DNA from: JAENVT01 sp963773085
GTDB lineage: Bacteria; Actinomycetota; Acidimicrobiia; Acidimicrobiales; Ilumatobacteraceae
DNA: 64,000 bases
NCBI GenBank assembly: GCA_963773085.1
Contig: CAVYZS010000002.1
Location: 175,672 to 239,671, forward strand
Reading direction: 5' to 3'
The translations under genes and the position numbers were made by a program. Positions 19,141-28,585 of this stretch are shown one piece after another. The first letter of the stretch is position 1; every line of letters begins with the position of its first letter. Below the pieces are notes generated by a model, which did not search any database, had not been told where the DNA came from, and worked only from the letters and a program-made list of their open reading frames with translations.

Positions 19141-19174
19141 TATCGATAAACAATATGGATATTGATAATCGATA
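19141..19174. promoter_or_regulatory. AT-rich palindromic operator upstream of the DUF2975-XRE operon
   Basis: Two 16-base arms, TATCGATAAACAATAT and ATATTGATAATCGATA, face each other across GG. Fourteen of sixteen positions pair. The site is strikingly AT-rich for this genome and ends 15 bases before the DUF2975 start codon, where a repressor would block transcription. The likely ligand is the XRE protein encoded in the operon. Confidence 0.7.
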
Positions 19175-19764
19175 TGCGTCGTCTTGTCAAGCGTCGATCT
19201 CGCCCCATCCGTGCAGATTCCCAACACGAGCGGTCGGAGCTACGACGGAGCTGTTCAATCGCCCGTCATCGGGAGCCGTCCGTCGTCGGCCAGACCCCAA
19301 CGGCGACGGACACGAAGGTTCCGACGGGCCAGCCACGACGCCGGATCGCACAATCGGGCGCGAGAACGGGAGCAAGAGTCTCGCTACGTGCGAGTACCGA
19401 TCGACGGTGATGCCGCGTGACCACCCCGTGGTTGTCGACCGGGCTTGACGCGCGCCTAATGCCGGTGGGATCACCCGCATAAGCGGCGTTATGGGTCACC
19501 TTGGAGCGAGGCTCGGAACAAGCCTCGCGTCGCCGCCGGCTCCACCGGTTCCAGCATCCGTTGTTCGTCGCCTGTGACGGGACAGTTTGGATCGTCGAAG
19601 CGAAGCGACGATGCGCTTCCGTCTGGAGGGTCGGAGCTGGGTGCGGTAGCGGACGTACACCGCACGTTGCCGAACCGGTGTTCCTCCAGCAGCTCCAACT
19701 GGGCGCGGCCGTCGCGGGGGAATGCGGGCTTGCGCACTGTGTCTTCGAGCCGGTTCGCTGGTTT
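19175..19764. other. No gene recognised
   Basis: About 590 bases. The minus strand at about 19640-19740 reads PAFPRDGRAQLELLEEHRFG, which has protein-like composition and might be the remnant of a gene, but no family is recognised and adjoining frames are broken. Otherwise nothing is seen. Confidence 0.35.
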
Positions 19765-21063
19765 CTAGCGCCAACCCATGGTCGTGGCAATCGTGTCGGT
19801 GACCTCTTCGGCGAGGGTGATTCCGCCGGGGTCTGAGTTGGTGACGATGGCAACCGCGAAGCGGCCGTCGACGGTGCCGGCGATGCTGGCGTTGTAGCCG
19901 AGGTTGACCCCACCGTGTCCGAACTCTTTACCCTCGGCAAGTACGAACAGCCCGTGACCGACCTGCACGCCTGTGCCGGCGGGCTGGACCCCCGTGACCA
20001 TTCGTTGCGTCCACGCGGTTGGGAGCAAGGTTTCGTCGACGCCGGACATCGAGGCCGTGAGGGCGGCAAGAAAGCGGCCGAGGTCGTCCGCCGTGGTCCA
20101 CAATCCGGCTGCCGCGCTCTCTGGGTATGCCTGCCAGCGCTGGGGGAGTTGCTCGCCGTTGGTCGAGCCGGGGGTGGCCCGAACAGCGACGTCAGCCGGT
20201 AGGTCGAGGAGATAGCGGGAATCCACCATGCCGGCAGGCTCGAACACGAGCTCACGTATCAAGGTGTCGAAGTCGTTGGCACCGCTCACGTCGAGCATGG
20301 CCTGTTCGACAAGTTCGTAACCGCCGCCCGAGTAGTCGAATCGGGTACCTGGTTCGGTGACCACATGTACCGCCTCCGTGTTGCCCTGGCCAGCGAGAAC
20401 TTCCGGCAAGGTCGGGGCCTGCGTCGCGCTCGGATAGCCGGGGAATCCGTGGACGTTGGTTCCTGCGGTGTGGGACAACAACCCCGCGAGGGTGACCGGA
20501 TGGTCGCCGGACTGCGCGCCGGGCGGGAGGGTGAAGGAGATGAGCGACGACGTGATGTCGTCGTCCCATGGCAGCTTCCCGTCGGCCGCCATGCGCATCG
20601 CCCCGACAGCTGCCACCGTCTTGGACACCGATCCGACTTGGGTGAGCGTGCTCGTCGTCATCGGACGGCCATCGGGTGTGACACCCGACGCGAACGAGCC
20701 GAATAGCGCCCCGTCGCGAACCACGGCCACGGCCAAACCGGGCACGGACAACTCATCCATGCGTTCCGCCAGCGTCGCCACCCCTGGCTCGGTGCCCAAC
20801 GACGTCTCGACCGCGGCAATGACGTCGCCGATCGTGGCTCCCGCTGGCGGGCGAGCACCATCGGTCTCCACCGCGCCTGTTGAGGTAGGTGCCGCTACTG
20901 CCGTCGTCGACGACTCGACCAGCGGCGACGGGACCGGCGCCTGCGCAGCATCACGCTCAGCGACGCGGTCCGAGCTCCCGTCAGTACAACTCGTGAGCGC
21001 CAAGGCGGTCACGATGATCGCCACACGGCATCGTCGCTGCCAGACCTGAGCTACATGGGACAC
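19765..21063 (-). CDS. Serine hydrolase, class C beta-lactamase/D-Ala-D-Ala carboxypeptidase family, lipoprotein
   Basis: This is a 432-aa protein from GTG 21063, with GAGAGGGAG upstream. A signal peptide ends in the lipobox ALTSC, followed by a Ser/Thr/Ala linker (residues about 27-75), so it is probably anchored outside the membrane. The catalytic domain shows SVSK (SxxK, nucleophile at about residue 146), YSG (the YxN position, after TEPGTRFD) and HGG near residue 385 (the KTG equivalent). This set belongs to serine beta-lactamase-like esterases and peptidases (Pfam Beta-lactamase). The replacement of YxN by YSG is found in esterase-like members, so antibiotic hydrolysis should not be assumed. 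Confidence 0.9.
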   Translation of the reverse strand: MSHVAQVWQRRCRVAIIVTALALTSCTDGSSDRVAERDAAQAPVPSPLVESSTTAVAAPTSTGAVETDGARPPAGATIGDVIAAVETSLGTEPGVATLAERMDELSVPGLAVAVVRDGALFGSFASGVTPDGRPMTTSTLTQVGSVSKTVAAVGAMRMAADGKLPWDDDITSSLISFTLPPGAQSGDHPVTLAGLLSHTAGTNVHGFPGYPSATQAPTLPEVLAGQGNTEAVHVVTEPGTRFDYSGGGYELVEQAMLDVSGANDFDTLIRELVFEPAGMVDSRYLLDLPADVAVRATPGSTNGEQLPQRWQAYPESAAAGLWTTADDLGRFLAALTASMSGVDETLLPTAWTQRMVTGVQPAGTGVQVGHGLFVLAEGKEFGHGGVNLGYNASIAGTVDGRFAVAIVTNSDPGGITLAEEVTDTIATTMGWR

Positions 21064-21468
21064 GTCCCTGCTCCCTCTCCCGTCCGGTCCCTCACGACAT
21101 CCGCCCAGACCCGGTCATCGCTGACACGAATATGCACGGGTCAGCAAGAACATCAGCGTATCGCCTGGTCAGCGACGGTGTTCGCCACCGAGGGCGTGAA
21201 GAGGGCGTGCGAGAACCGGGAGTCGATCTCGAGCGCAACGAGTTCGCGCCGGAACACGGGCCGCGCGAACGCCCACGAGCCGGCGTTCGGGGACGGTAGC
21301 GGGAGGGGTTGCGTCATCGTCGTCCGGCGACCCCGATCGGTCGATCTATCCGGACTCGGGACTCGGGCGCGATCCGATGAATCCGTCGATCGAGCGTCGT
21401 CACTAGAGTCTGACACTGGCGTTGTGCCTCACTGCCACCCGGCGAACTGAACCAGGGAGGAGGCAGCC
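21064..21468. other. Intergenic, possible short remnant
   Basis: The minus strand at about 21153-21320 can encode SWAFARPVFRRELVALEIDS, with natural composition, but no domain, start site or ribosome binding site supports a gene. The last 20 bases hold the GGGAGGAGG ribosome binding site of the DUF1905 gene. Confidence 0.35.
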
Positions 21469-21759
21469 ATGACCAGGTCCACAATCGGGCCGCTCGATAT
21501 CACGTTCACCGCCACGTTGGGGCGAGTGCGCGAGGGCGACACTTGGACCTGCGTTCAGATGTCCGACTCCGCCACCGTGTTCGGCACCCGCGGTCTCGTC
21601 AAGGTCGCCGGCACCGTAGACGGCGTTGCGTTCCGCAGCTCGTTCATGGCGCTCGGCGACGGCACGCACAAGCTCCCCATCGCCGCTGCCATCCGCCAGG
21701 CCATCGGCAAGACCGACGGCGATGATGTCGTCGTCCACCTCGAGCAACGCCTCGGCTGA
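21469..21759 (+). CDS. DUF1905 domain protein
   Basis: This is a 96-aa protein starting at ATG 21469, with GGGAGGAGG about 7 bases upstream. It is a single DUF1905 domain: FTATLGRVREGDTWTCVQM, then FGTRGLVKVAGTVDGVAF and RSSFMALGDGTHKLPI, ending IGKTDGDDVVVHLEQRLG. Members are small beta-barrel proteins, sometimes fused to a YdeI-like domain, of unknown biochemical role. It is complete and probably monocistronic. It sits just outside the left end of the tyrosine-recombinase element. Confidence 0.9.
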   Translation: MTRSTIGPLDITFTATLGRVREGDTWTCVQMSDSATVFGTRGLVKVAGTVDGVAFRSSFMALGDGTHKLPIAAAIRQAIGKTDGDDVVVHLEQRLG

Positions 21760-21915
21760 CGCTGCACAGCCGGCGATCTGGGGCACCGAGCCGAGCGTTC
21801 AGGATTCGAACATTGCCGACAGCGCCGAGACCGTCACCGAAGTACAAGCAGGCCGCACAGAACGAGCGGCCAGAACGCCGGCCTAGTCCGCTAAGTCGAC
21901 CGCCCCGATCGGCGC

Positions 21916-23214
21916 TTATGCCGGTGATCCTGTCAAGTGAGTGTGTTCACCGGCATATCCGGTGCGGTGATTTTCGTTGCCGTCGATCCGGTCGAGGAGG
22001 CCGGTGTAGACGGCGGCGAGGCGGGTGTGCTGACGCTCTTTGGCGTGGTCGCGTTGGCGGAGGATGACGGGCGCGAACTCGGATCCGGTGGCGAAGTGGA
22101 CACAGGTTTCGCAGACGGACTCGAACTGGCAGTCGAGTTCAACAGGTCGGGTGCAGTAGCCGTTGCCGAGCAGGCGTCGTTGCATCTCGATCCGCAGTCG
22201 GCGCATCTGTTCGCCCTCGGCCGCGGCGGGCAGCACCGGGTCGGTCGTGTTGTAGAGCGCTTCGACTTGAGCAGTGACAGCGAAGTACTCGTCGGCGACT
22301 TTGCGGTCGGCGATACGCGCGTAGACCAGCGTCATCCGCAATGACTTGTGGCCGAGCAACGCCGCGATCGCTTCGAGGCTCATCCCGCGATTGATCGCTT
22401 GGGTAGCGAGGGTGTGGCGCAACTGGTGAGGGTGCACGTTGCCGAGTCCGGCAGAGCGAGCGACGCGGCGAACGATCCGCCCGACGTGATGCCGGTCCAA
22501 CGGTCGGCCGTCGTCGGTGATCAACAACTCGTGTGAGTCGTGGCTGGCGCGCCAGGTGTCGAGGAGCTCAACCAGGACCGGGTGCAACGGCAGGTAGCGG
22601 TCGTTGCGGAGCTTGCCGACCGGGACGCGCAACCAGTGGTCACCACCGATGCGCACGACAGCGTTCGTCTCGAGCGCGCACAACTCGCCGGCGCGTAGCC
22701 CGGTGCGGGCGAGGACCTCGACGACGAGGCGGTCGAGCGGACGCGCTGTTGCGGCGGCGTGCATCAACGCGGCGGCGGAGACGTCGTCGAGGAATTTGGG
22801 CAATGGGTCATCGACGAGGGGCATGTCGATCGACAGGATCGGACACGACTTCGGTGCGTCGGTCCAACCCCATTCGATGATCCGTTCGAAGAACACGCGC
22901 AGCATCCCGAGGCGGTGCTTGACGGTGCGCGGCGACATCGTCTTGGACCGGCCGGCGGGCTGGTTGGCGAGCCACGCCTTGAACCCTTCGACGTGACGGC
23001 GTTGCACGCTGCGGACCTGACGGAGCTGATGCTCCGTTGTCACGTAGACGGCGAAGCCGCGCAGGGCGAGGCCGACCGCGTCGATCGACGACGGTCGCAA
23101 CGACACGCTCATCTGCTCCAGATAGGCAGTCATCGTCGCTGCCAGCCGTGGTGCCCGCGCAGCGATCTGCTCCCATTGCGGATCGTGCTCGGCCGTGGCG
23201 GCGACGGCGCTCAC
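21916..23214 (-). CDS. Tyrosine recombinase with C-terminal Cys motif (second of tandem pair)
   Basis: This is a 432-aa protein. GTG 23214 is chosen because it overlaps the upstream recombinase stop by four bases (GTGA), suggesting translational coupling. It has an N-terminal SAM-like core-binding domain (residues about 15-130). The catalytic domain has Arg in RTGLRAGELCAL, the HxxR box HPHQLRHTLATQ, LLGHKSLRMT and the nucleophile Tyr in LVYARI. A C-terminal extension carries a Cys cluster, LDCQFESVCETCVHF, which may bind metal and is seen in actinobacterial recombinases of this sort. All catalytic residues are present. It is probably required together with its partner for movement of the element. 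Confidence 0.9.
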   Translation of the reverse strand: MSAVAATAEHDPQWEQIAARAPRLAATMTAYLEQMSVSLRPSSIDAVGLALRGFAVYVTTEHQLRQVRSVQRRHVEGFKAWLANQPAGRSKTMSPRTVKHRLGMLRVFFERIIEWGWTDAPKSCPILSIDMPLVDDPLPKFLDDVSAAALMHAAATARPLDRLVVEVLARTGLRAGELCALETNAVVRIGGDHWLRVPVGKLRNDRYLPLHPVLVELLDTWRASHDSHELLITDDGRPLDRHHVGRIVRRVARSAGLGNVHPHQLRHTLATQAINRGMSLEAIAALLGHKSLRMTLVYARIADRKVADEYFAVTAQVEALYNTTDPVLPAAAEGEQMRRLRIEMQRRLLGNGYCTRPVELDCQFESVCETCVHFATGSEFAPVILRQRDHAKERQHTRLAAVYTGLLDRIDGNENHRTGYAGEHTHLTGSPA

Positions 23215-24316
23215 GAAGCGCTCATCTCGGTGTCGATCAACACTTGCGCGTCGATCGCCTGGGACGCTTTGCGGTACTCGTTGGCGAGCCAGTCGTTGGC
23301 CAGATGGAGATACACGCGGGTCGATTCGATCGAGCGATGACCGGCCTGGGCCTGGACCGCTTCGAGAGCCATACCCGCCTCCCGCAACCGGGTCAAACAC
23401 GTGTGCCGCAGCTCGTGACAGGTCGCATGCGACAGGCCAGCCCGTTCACGTGCGCCGCGCAAGATCTCCTCCAGACCCTTCGGCGTCAACGCTCGACCAC
23501 GGTTCGGTCCCTTCAACACGACGAACACGAACTCGCCATCGACGTCATCGACCGGTCGTTCGGCATCAAGATACGCGGCGACGCTGGCGAAGAACCGCGG
23601 CGACATCGGCACCCACCGCTGCCGGCCACCCTTGCCATCAGCGACGAACACCCGGCGCTCACCGACGCGCAGGTCCTCGAACCGCAAACCGAGCACCTCG
23701 CAGCGCCGCAAACCCCCGAGCACCATCGCCTCGAACATCGCCCGGTCCCGCCACTTACGCAACGCACCCAACAACGCCACCACCTCGACCGGCTCGAGTA
23801 TCCGCGGCAACTGACGCACCGGACGCACCATTGGCGATGGACGCCGACGCCGATCCCTCGATCGCGTCGCCGCCCCACGAATCACAGGCGACCGATCGAT
23901 CCGCTCCGTCGCGACCAAGAACGAATAGAACCCCGACACCGTCGACAACCGCCGCTGGATCGTCGACAACTCCAACCCCGCCGACCCGTCCACCAACCGC
24001 ACCACCTTCGACGCCGGCGGACCCTGCCGCTGCGCCTTCACGAACGCGTACACATCGACTGTCTTCACATCGAGCGGATCCTTGCCGAGCACACCGAAGA
24101 AGACCTTCAAGTCATACGCCGCGGCCAACAACGTATTCCGCCGCGCACGAGCCCGGACCAACTCCAAATAGTCATCGACCAGCGGATGACCCAACCCGAT
24201 TTCTCCCGCAGAACCCTCCACGAGACATGGTGACCAACGATCCAAAACGATCCCCTTCCAGTCCGTCCCGCAAGCCTGCTCCAACAGGCCACCGAGACAA
24301 CAGGATCACCGGCATA
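21917..24316. mobile_element. 2.4-kb element with two tyrosine recombinases and 17-bp terminal inverted repeats
   Basis: The left end TATGCCGGTGATCCTGT (21917-21933) is the exact inverted copy of the right end ACAGGATCACCGGCATA (24300-24316). Between them lie only two overlapping tyrosine-recombinase genes. A partial inverted copy, TCACCGGCATA, occurs just inside the left end (21946-21956). The stop codon of the downstream recombinase overlaps the left terminal repeat. The compact layout marks an autonomous transposon-like element related in style to recombinase-array (RIT/Tn554-like) elements, but with two genes. No clear target duplication was seen. Confidence 0.8.
23211..24284 (-). CDS. 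Tyrosine recombinase (first of tandem pair)
   Basis: This is a 357-aa protein. The TTG at 24284 lies 16 bases inside the right terminal repeat; a later internal start is possible. It has a SAM-like N-terminal domain (residues about 30-130). The catalytic domain carries Arg in GGLRRCEVLGLR, the box CHELRHTCLTRLREAG, QAGHRSIEST, and the nucleophile Tyr in RVYLHLAN. All catalytic residues are intact. The 3' end overlaps the start of the second recombinase by four bases. In tandem-recombinase elements the enzymes differ in sequence, as these do, and probably form a heteromeric complex. Confidence 0.9.
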   Translation of the reverse strand: MEQACGTDWKGIVLDRWSPCLVEGSAGEIGLGHPLVDDYLELVRARARRNTLLAAAYDLKVFFGVLGKDPLDVKTVDVYAFVKAQRQGPPASKVVRLVDGSAGLELSTIQRRLSTVSGFYSFLVATERIDRSPVIRGAATRSRDRRRRPSPMVRPVRQLPRILEPVEVVALLGALRKWRDRAMFEAMVLGGLRRCEVLGLRFEDLRVGERRVFVADGKGGRQRWVPMSPRFFASVAAYLDAERPVDDVDGEFVFVVLKGPNRGRALTPKGLEEILRGARERAGLSHATCHELRHTCLTRLREAGMALEAVQAQAGHRSIESTRVYLHLANDWLANEYRKASQAIDAQVLIDTEMSAS

Positions 24317-24691
24317 TCCTCGCTTCTGGCGCGTCACATAGCCGGCGGTCTGGGATACGTCGGTAGCCCAGGCCGTCGCTTGGTATGGGGCACCGAGTGA
24401 GGCCGTCATGAGTGCGAAACGTGACACTGGATCGGCTCGACGCCGGACGGGGACGTTCGCGCAGAGGTGCCCGTTCCGAGTCGCTCGTGCACACAGGCGC
24501 ACAGAAGCTGAAGCGCACCGCATGCAGTACGCATTCAGTCGAAGCGTCCTGATCGATCCGCGTCGTGTGGCCGCACCACCCCGGGCGTTCGGTCCGCCTT
24601 TTCCTGAAGGGGGCGGGTTCATCGGCAACGACAGCACGCATTGCGCGCGGGCCAGCCGGGCAGCAACCTGAGTTGCCCTACGCTTGCGGGC
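24317..24691. other. No gene recognised
   Basis: About 375 bases between the right end of the recombinase element and the cyclase gene. Only Arg-rich shadow frames are present. The promoter of the cyclase-like gene must lie in the last part, but no convincing -35/-10 pair is visible. Confidence 0.4.
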
Positions 24692-27370
24692 GTGGCAGTG
24701 TCGATTCGGACCTTGCTGTTCTCCGACGTCGAGGGCTCGACATCGTTGTTGGAACGTGCCGGTACCGAGTATCCGGCGCTGCTGAGTCACCATCGGCGGA
24801 TCGTGCGCGCCGCAGTCGAGCATGCGGGCGGAATCGAGCACAGCACGGAGGGCGACTCGTTCTTCTTGACCTTCGACTCGCCCAGCGCCGGCGTCGCCGC
24901 CGCGGTTGAAGCGCAGCGGGCCATCGAAACGCACGAATGGCCGGACGGTCTACGCCTGCGTGTCCGCATGGGAGTGCACGTCGGCGAGGTACTGGAAGAC
25001 GACGACGACCTCGTGGGCATGTCGATCAACCACGCGGCCCGGATCGCCGCGGCAGCGCATGGTGGCCAGATCGTGCTCAGCGGAGCCGTTCGCGACATGG
25101 TGCGGGTTCTGCCCGATGGGGTGGAGATCTTTCCGCTGGGCACGCATCGGCTCCGCGATGTCGGCGCCGTGGCACTGTTCCAGGTGCACCATCCTGATCT
25201 GCAGCACGACTTTCCTCCGCCGCGTGGCGCCGTCGGGTACCGCACGAACCTGCCACGCAGTACGACGTCGTTCATCGGTGGCGACGGGTTGCTGGACGAG
25301 CTCGCTGAGCAGTTTCAGGTCGGCAGCGTGGTCACGCTGACGGGCACCGGTGGGGTGGGCAAGACGCGGGCCGCGATCGAGTTCGGCCACCGCCACCTCG
25401 CCGACTTCGACGAGGGTGTGTTCTTCGTCGATCTCGCCCCGGTCTCCGACACCGGAGCGGTCGTTGGCGCGGTGGCATCGACGTTGCCGATCCTGGTGGG
25501 TGGCGAACAGTCGATGCTCGACACGATCCTCGACTGGATCGGCGAGCGCCGGCTGCTGCTGGTGATCGACAACTGCGAACACCTCGTCGCCGAGGTCGGC
25601 GACCTCGTCGAGGAGTTGATGGCTCGCTGCTCGAACCTGCACGTCCTGGCCACCAGTCGGGAGGCGTTGCGGGTGCACGGCGAACGTGTCCATCGTGTTC
25701 CCTCGCTCGACGCCGACGGCGCCGCGGTCGAGTTGTTCTGCGAGCGGGCGCGTGCGACCGACGCGTCGTTCACCGCCGACGGGCATCTCGATGCGCTGGT
25801 CCAGATCTGCGCGCGTCTCGACGGCATCCCGCTGGCCATCGAGCTCGCCGCAGCACGGATACGATCACTGTCAGCCGAGGAGCTGCTCGAACGCCTGCAG
25901 GACCGGTTCCGCCTGCTACGTGGCAGCGGCCGCAGCACGCTCGATCGACACCAGACACTGCGAGCCACGGTTTCGTGGTCGTACCAGTTACTCACCGACG
26001 ACGAACGCCTCTTGTTCGATCGGGCGTCGGTGTTCGCCGGCGGGTTCGACCTGCGTGCCGCGGAGACGGTCTGCGGGTTCGACCCGATCGACGAACGTCG
26101 ACGTCTTCGACCTCGTCAGCTCGCTGGTCGACAAGTCGATGATCGTCGCTGATCGGGGCGCGGCGGGCATGCGCTATCGACTGTTGGAGACACTGCGCCA
26201 GTACGGAGAGGAGCAGATGGAGCTGCGCGGCGAGACCGCTCCGCTGCGCGATCGCCATGCCAAGCACTACGCAGACCTGATCGCCGAGCTGGATCTGTTG
26301 GTCCGTGGTGCGACGTCAGATCGAGGGCGAGGAGCGGATGTCGATCAGAATGGGACAACCTGCGCGCCGCGCACCTGTGGTCATTGGCGCAAGATGATCT
26401 CGACCTCGCCGAGCGGCTCGTCGAGGGCAGCTTCCAATACTCGACGTTCAGCATGCGCCACGAACACGCGGCGATGCTGCAGCGAACCGTGGAACTCGGC
26501 GACGAGTGCAGCCGGCCGTCGACGACCATGCTCGGCATGCTCAGCTACTGGCGGGAAATGCAAGGCAACGAAGAAGAGTGGCGGCGCCTCGCCCAGCGCG
26601 GCCTCGACGCCGCACCCTCACCCGATCATCCCGCCACGGCGATCTGCTGGTGGACGTTCGCCGGCGCCTCGACCGCGGTCATCCCGGGGTCGCCCGAGGC
26701 GCTGGCCGCCTTCCAACATCAGGCAGCAGCGGTGGCCAACACACCCGATCTCGACGTCAACTGGTGGGCACTGGTGTGCCTGATCGACGCGTCGCTGAAT
26801 GCCGATCCCACTGCGACACCTGCGTTGCGGCAACAGCTGAGCGAGATGGCCGCCCGAGTGCAATCGCCCCGATTGACGATGTTCGTCCATCAATACGAGG
26901 GCTTCGCCTGCCTCAGCACGTCGCCGCCGGACTTCGCCGCGGCGCTCACCGCCTACGGACACGTCGCCGAGATCGCCCGCGCAACGGGCGACCCGCAGTC
27001 CCTGGCGCTCGCCCTGCGTTGCCTCGCCATGGCATCCACCGGGCTCGGCGCTCCCGACGCACTCGCCCGCTGCCACGACGCCCTCGACGCGCTGTTCGAG
27101 ATCCGCCACTGGCCGAAGATCTGGCAGACCCTCGAGTCCGTCACGCTTGCGTTGGCGACGGCGGGCCGCACCGAACATGCCGCAGTGATCCTTGGTCATC
27201 TCGACGCACACTCGCCCGGGTTTGGGTTCGAGCACGGTCTTCACTTCCGCGATCGGGCACGCGAACTCGTCGAAGCCGATGGAGGCCACAACGCAGCCAA
27301 ACTCGACGGCGCGCGGATGTCGGCCGACGAACTCGTCGCCAACGCCCTGGCATACTGCGCCGCCAACTGA
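24692..27370 (+). pseudogene. Class III cyclase / NB-ARC ATPase / TPR protein with several frameshifts
   Basis: From GTG 24692 the protein opens with a class III nucleotide cyclase domain (SIRTLLFSDVEGSTSLLERA, then HSTEGDSFFLTF and RMGVHVGEV). An NB-ARC/AAA ATPase follows (Walker A TGTGGVGKTRAA; Walker B LLLVIDNCEHL; then ATSREALR and GIPLAIELAAARI). Near 26096 an extra C shifts the frame; the next frame gives VDVFDLVSSLVDKSMIVA and YRLLETLRQYGEEQ. Around 26310-26345 two further shifts are needed to reach EWDNLRAAHLWSLAQDDLD and the TPR-like C-terminus ending at 27370. Corrected length is about 890 aa. Intact homologues are sensor-regulators in actinobacteria; this one needs three corrections, so it is probably inactive. 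Confidence 0.85.
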
Positions 27371-27513
27371 CGGGCCGGCTCAACTACTGGCGCTCGATTG
27401 CGCCGAACACCGGCACAAGAGGCGGGATGCCACGCACCCAAGCACGGAACTTCGCAGGCACGTCGTACGGATACTGTGCTGATACCGAACCGTCGAGCCA
27501 GGGAGGCAGGACA

Positions 27514-27930
27514 ATGCCCAACATCACCGAAACCGCGCACGATTTCTTCGTCGCCTGCGAAACTGGGAAGGGTTGGACGGGCTGCCAGGCATATTGCACA
27601 CCCGACGCCGGCTTTGCCGCGCAGGCCGAGCCGTTGGCCGACACACGCACGCTCGCGGAGTATTGCGACTGGATGGCCGGCTTGCTGACGTTCGTCCCGG
27701 ATGGCAACTATGAGATCAAGTCGTTCGCCACCGATGTAGAGCGTGACAGCGTCTGCGCGTTTGGAGTCTTCTCCGGTACTCATACCGGCGAGGGGGGTCC
27801 ATGCCCGCCGACTGGTAAGAGCACGCGGAGCGATTATGTCTACGTGATGGAGTTCGCTGATGGCAAGATCCGTCACATGACGAAGATATGGAACTCTGGT
27901 TGGGCGGTGCACGAGCTCGGCTGGGCCTAG
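27514..27930 (+). CDS. NTF2-like (SnoaL-type) protein
   Basis: This is a 138-aa protein starting at ATG 27514, with GGGAGGCAGG upstream. The sequence begins with a helix (ETAHDFFVACETGKGW), then CQAYCTPDAGFAAQAEPLA, and ends in strands around YVYVMEFADGKIRHMTKIWN. This is the usual cone-like NTF2/SnoaL pattern in size and order. Members include polyketide cyclases, ester cyclases, delta-isomerases and many uncharacterised proteins. Active-site residues cannot be assigned with confidence. It follows the broken cyclase-type regulator by about 140 bases and has its own translation signals. Confidence 0.8.
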   Translation: MPNITETAHDFFVACETGKGWTGCQAYCTPDAGFAAQAEPLADTRTLAEYCDWMAGLLTFVPDGNYEIKSFATDVERDSVCAFGVFSGTHTGEGGPCPPTGKSTRSDYVYVMEFADGKIRHMTKIWNSGWAVHELGWA

Positions 27931-28585
27931 CGCTCGATTGCTCCCGCCGAACCTTGGCCCTCGCGAAATGCGCTGGTGCTGCACATTCGCGAGAGCGCTC
28001 ACCGAGGCGAGTCGCCGATCGTGAACCGTGACGCGAAGCCAATCCGGGCGAACGACACCGGATGCAGGTGTGTGCGTATACGGTCTTGCGTCGCTGACAG
28101 CTCGGTCACGGCGCAGCTGCTGCCGCACGTGCGATGTGAGAGTTGCCAGAAGCCCGAGCGAGCGGCCGCAAAGTGTGGTCGGCAGCGGTCGCCGACCCAG
28201 CACGATGGGCGCTCAGCGTAATGGCCAGGGTCGATCCGGATGCGCCTCGTAGCCGGCGTTGGAGGGCACCCTTCGTAGGCTGGAGTTCGCGCGCGTTTGG
28301 TGACACCTTCGCCGAGCGATCGTCGACTTGAGGGCGCCAGTACTGCGACCTTGCTCATGGCAGAGTGTCTCTTCCGCCACGGCGATCTCGCGCTAGCAGT
28401 CGCGAGCGTGACCGCCCCGAGGTGCTCGGAGAGGCGACATCATGCCGGCCAAGGATGCGGGACAGGCTCGTGCGAGAGACCCGGGAACCCGCAGCCTTCG
28501 CTCTCCACCGCGCGCGAGCACTGCCGCCGGGCTCTCGCCGCCCGTGTGGCAGGCTTGAGGCCCTGCACCAGGGCGGGATCCTGAC
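27931..28585. other. No gene recognised
   Basis: About 655 bases. Short frames on both strands are Arg/Ser/Ala-rich with no motifs or ribosome binding sites. It lies between convergently oriented genes, so a bidirectional terminator would be expected, but no stem with a T-run stands out. Confidence 0.4.

Noticed and set aside
18266..19153. Genuine DUF2975-XRE fusion protein
   Set aside because: The fusion exists only because of a one-base shift near 18581; the alternative frame restores a normal DUF2975 end and an overlapping stop-start.
19765..21063. Antibiotic-resistance beta-lactamase
   Set aside because: The YxN position is YSG and the overall length and lipoprotein form fit esterase or carboxypeptidase-like members; resistance is not supported.
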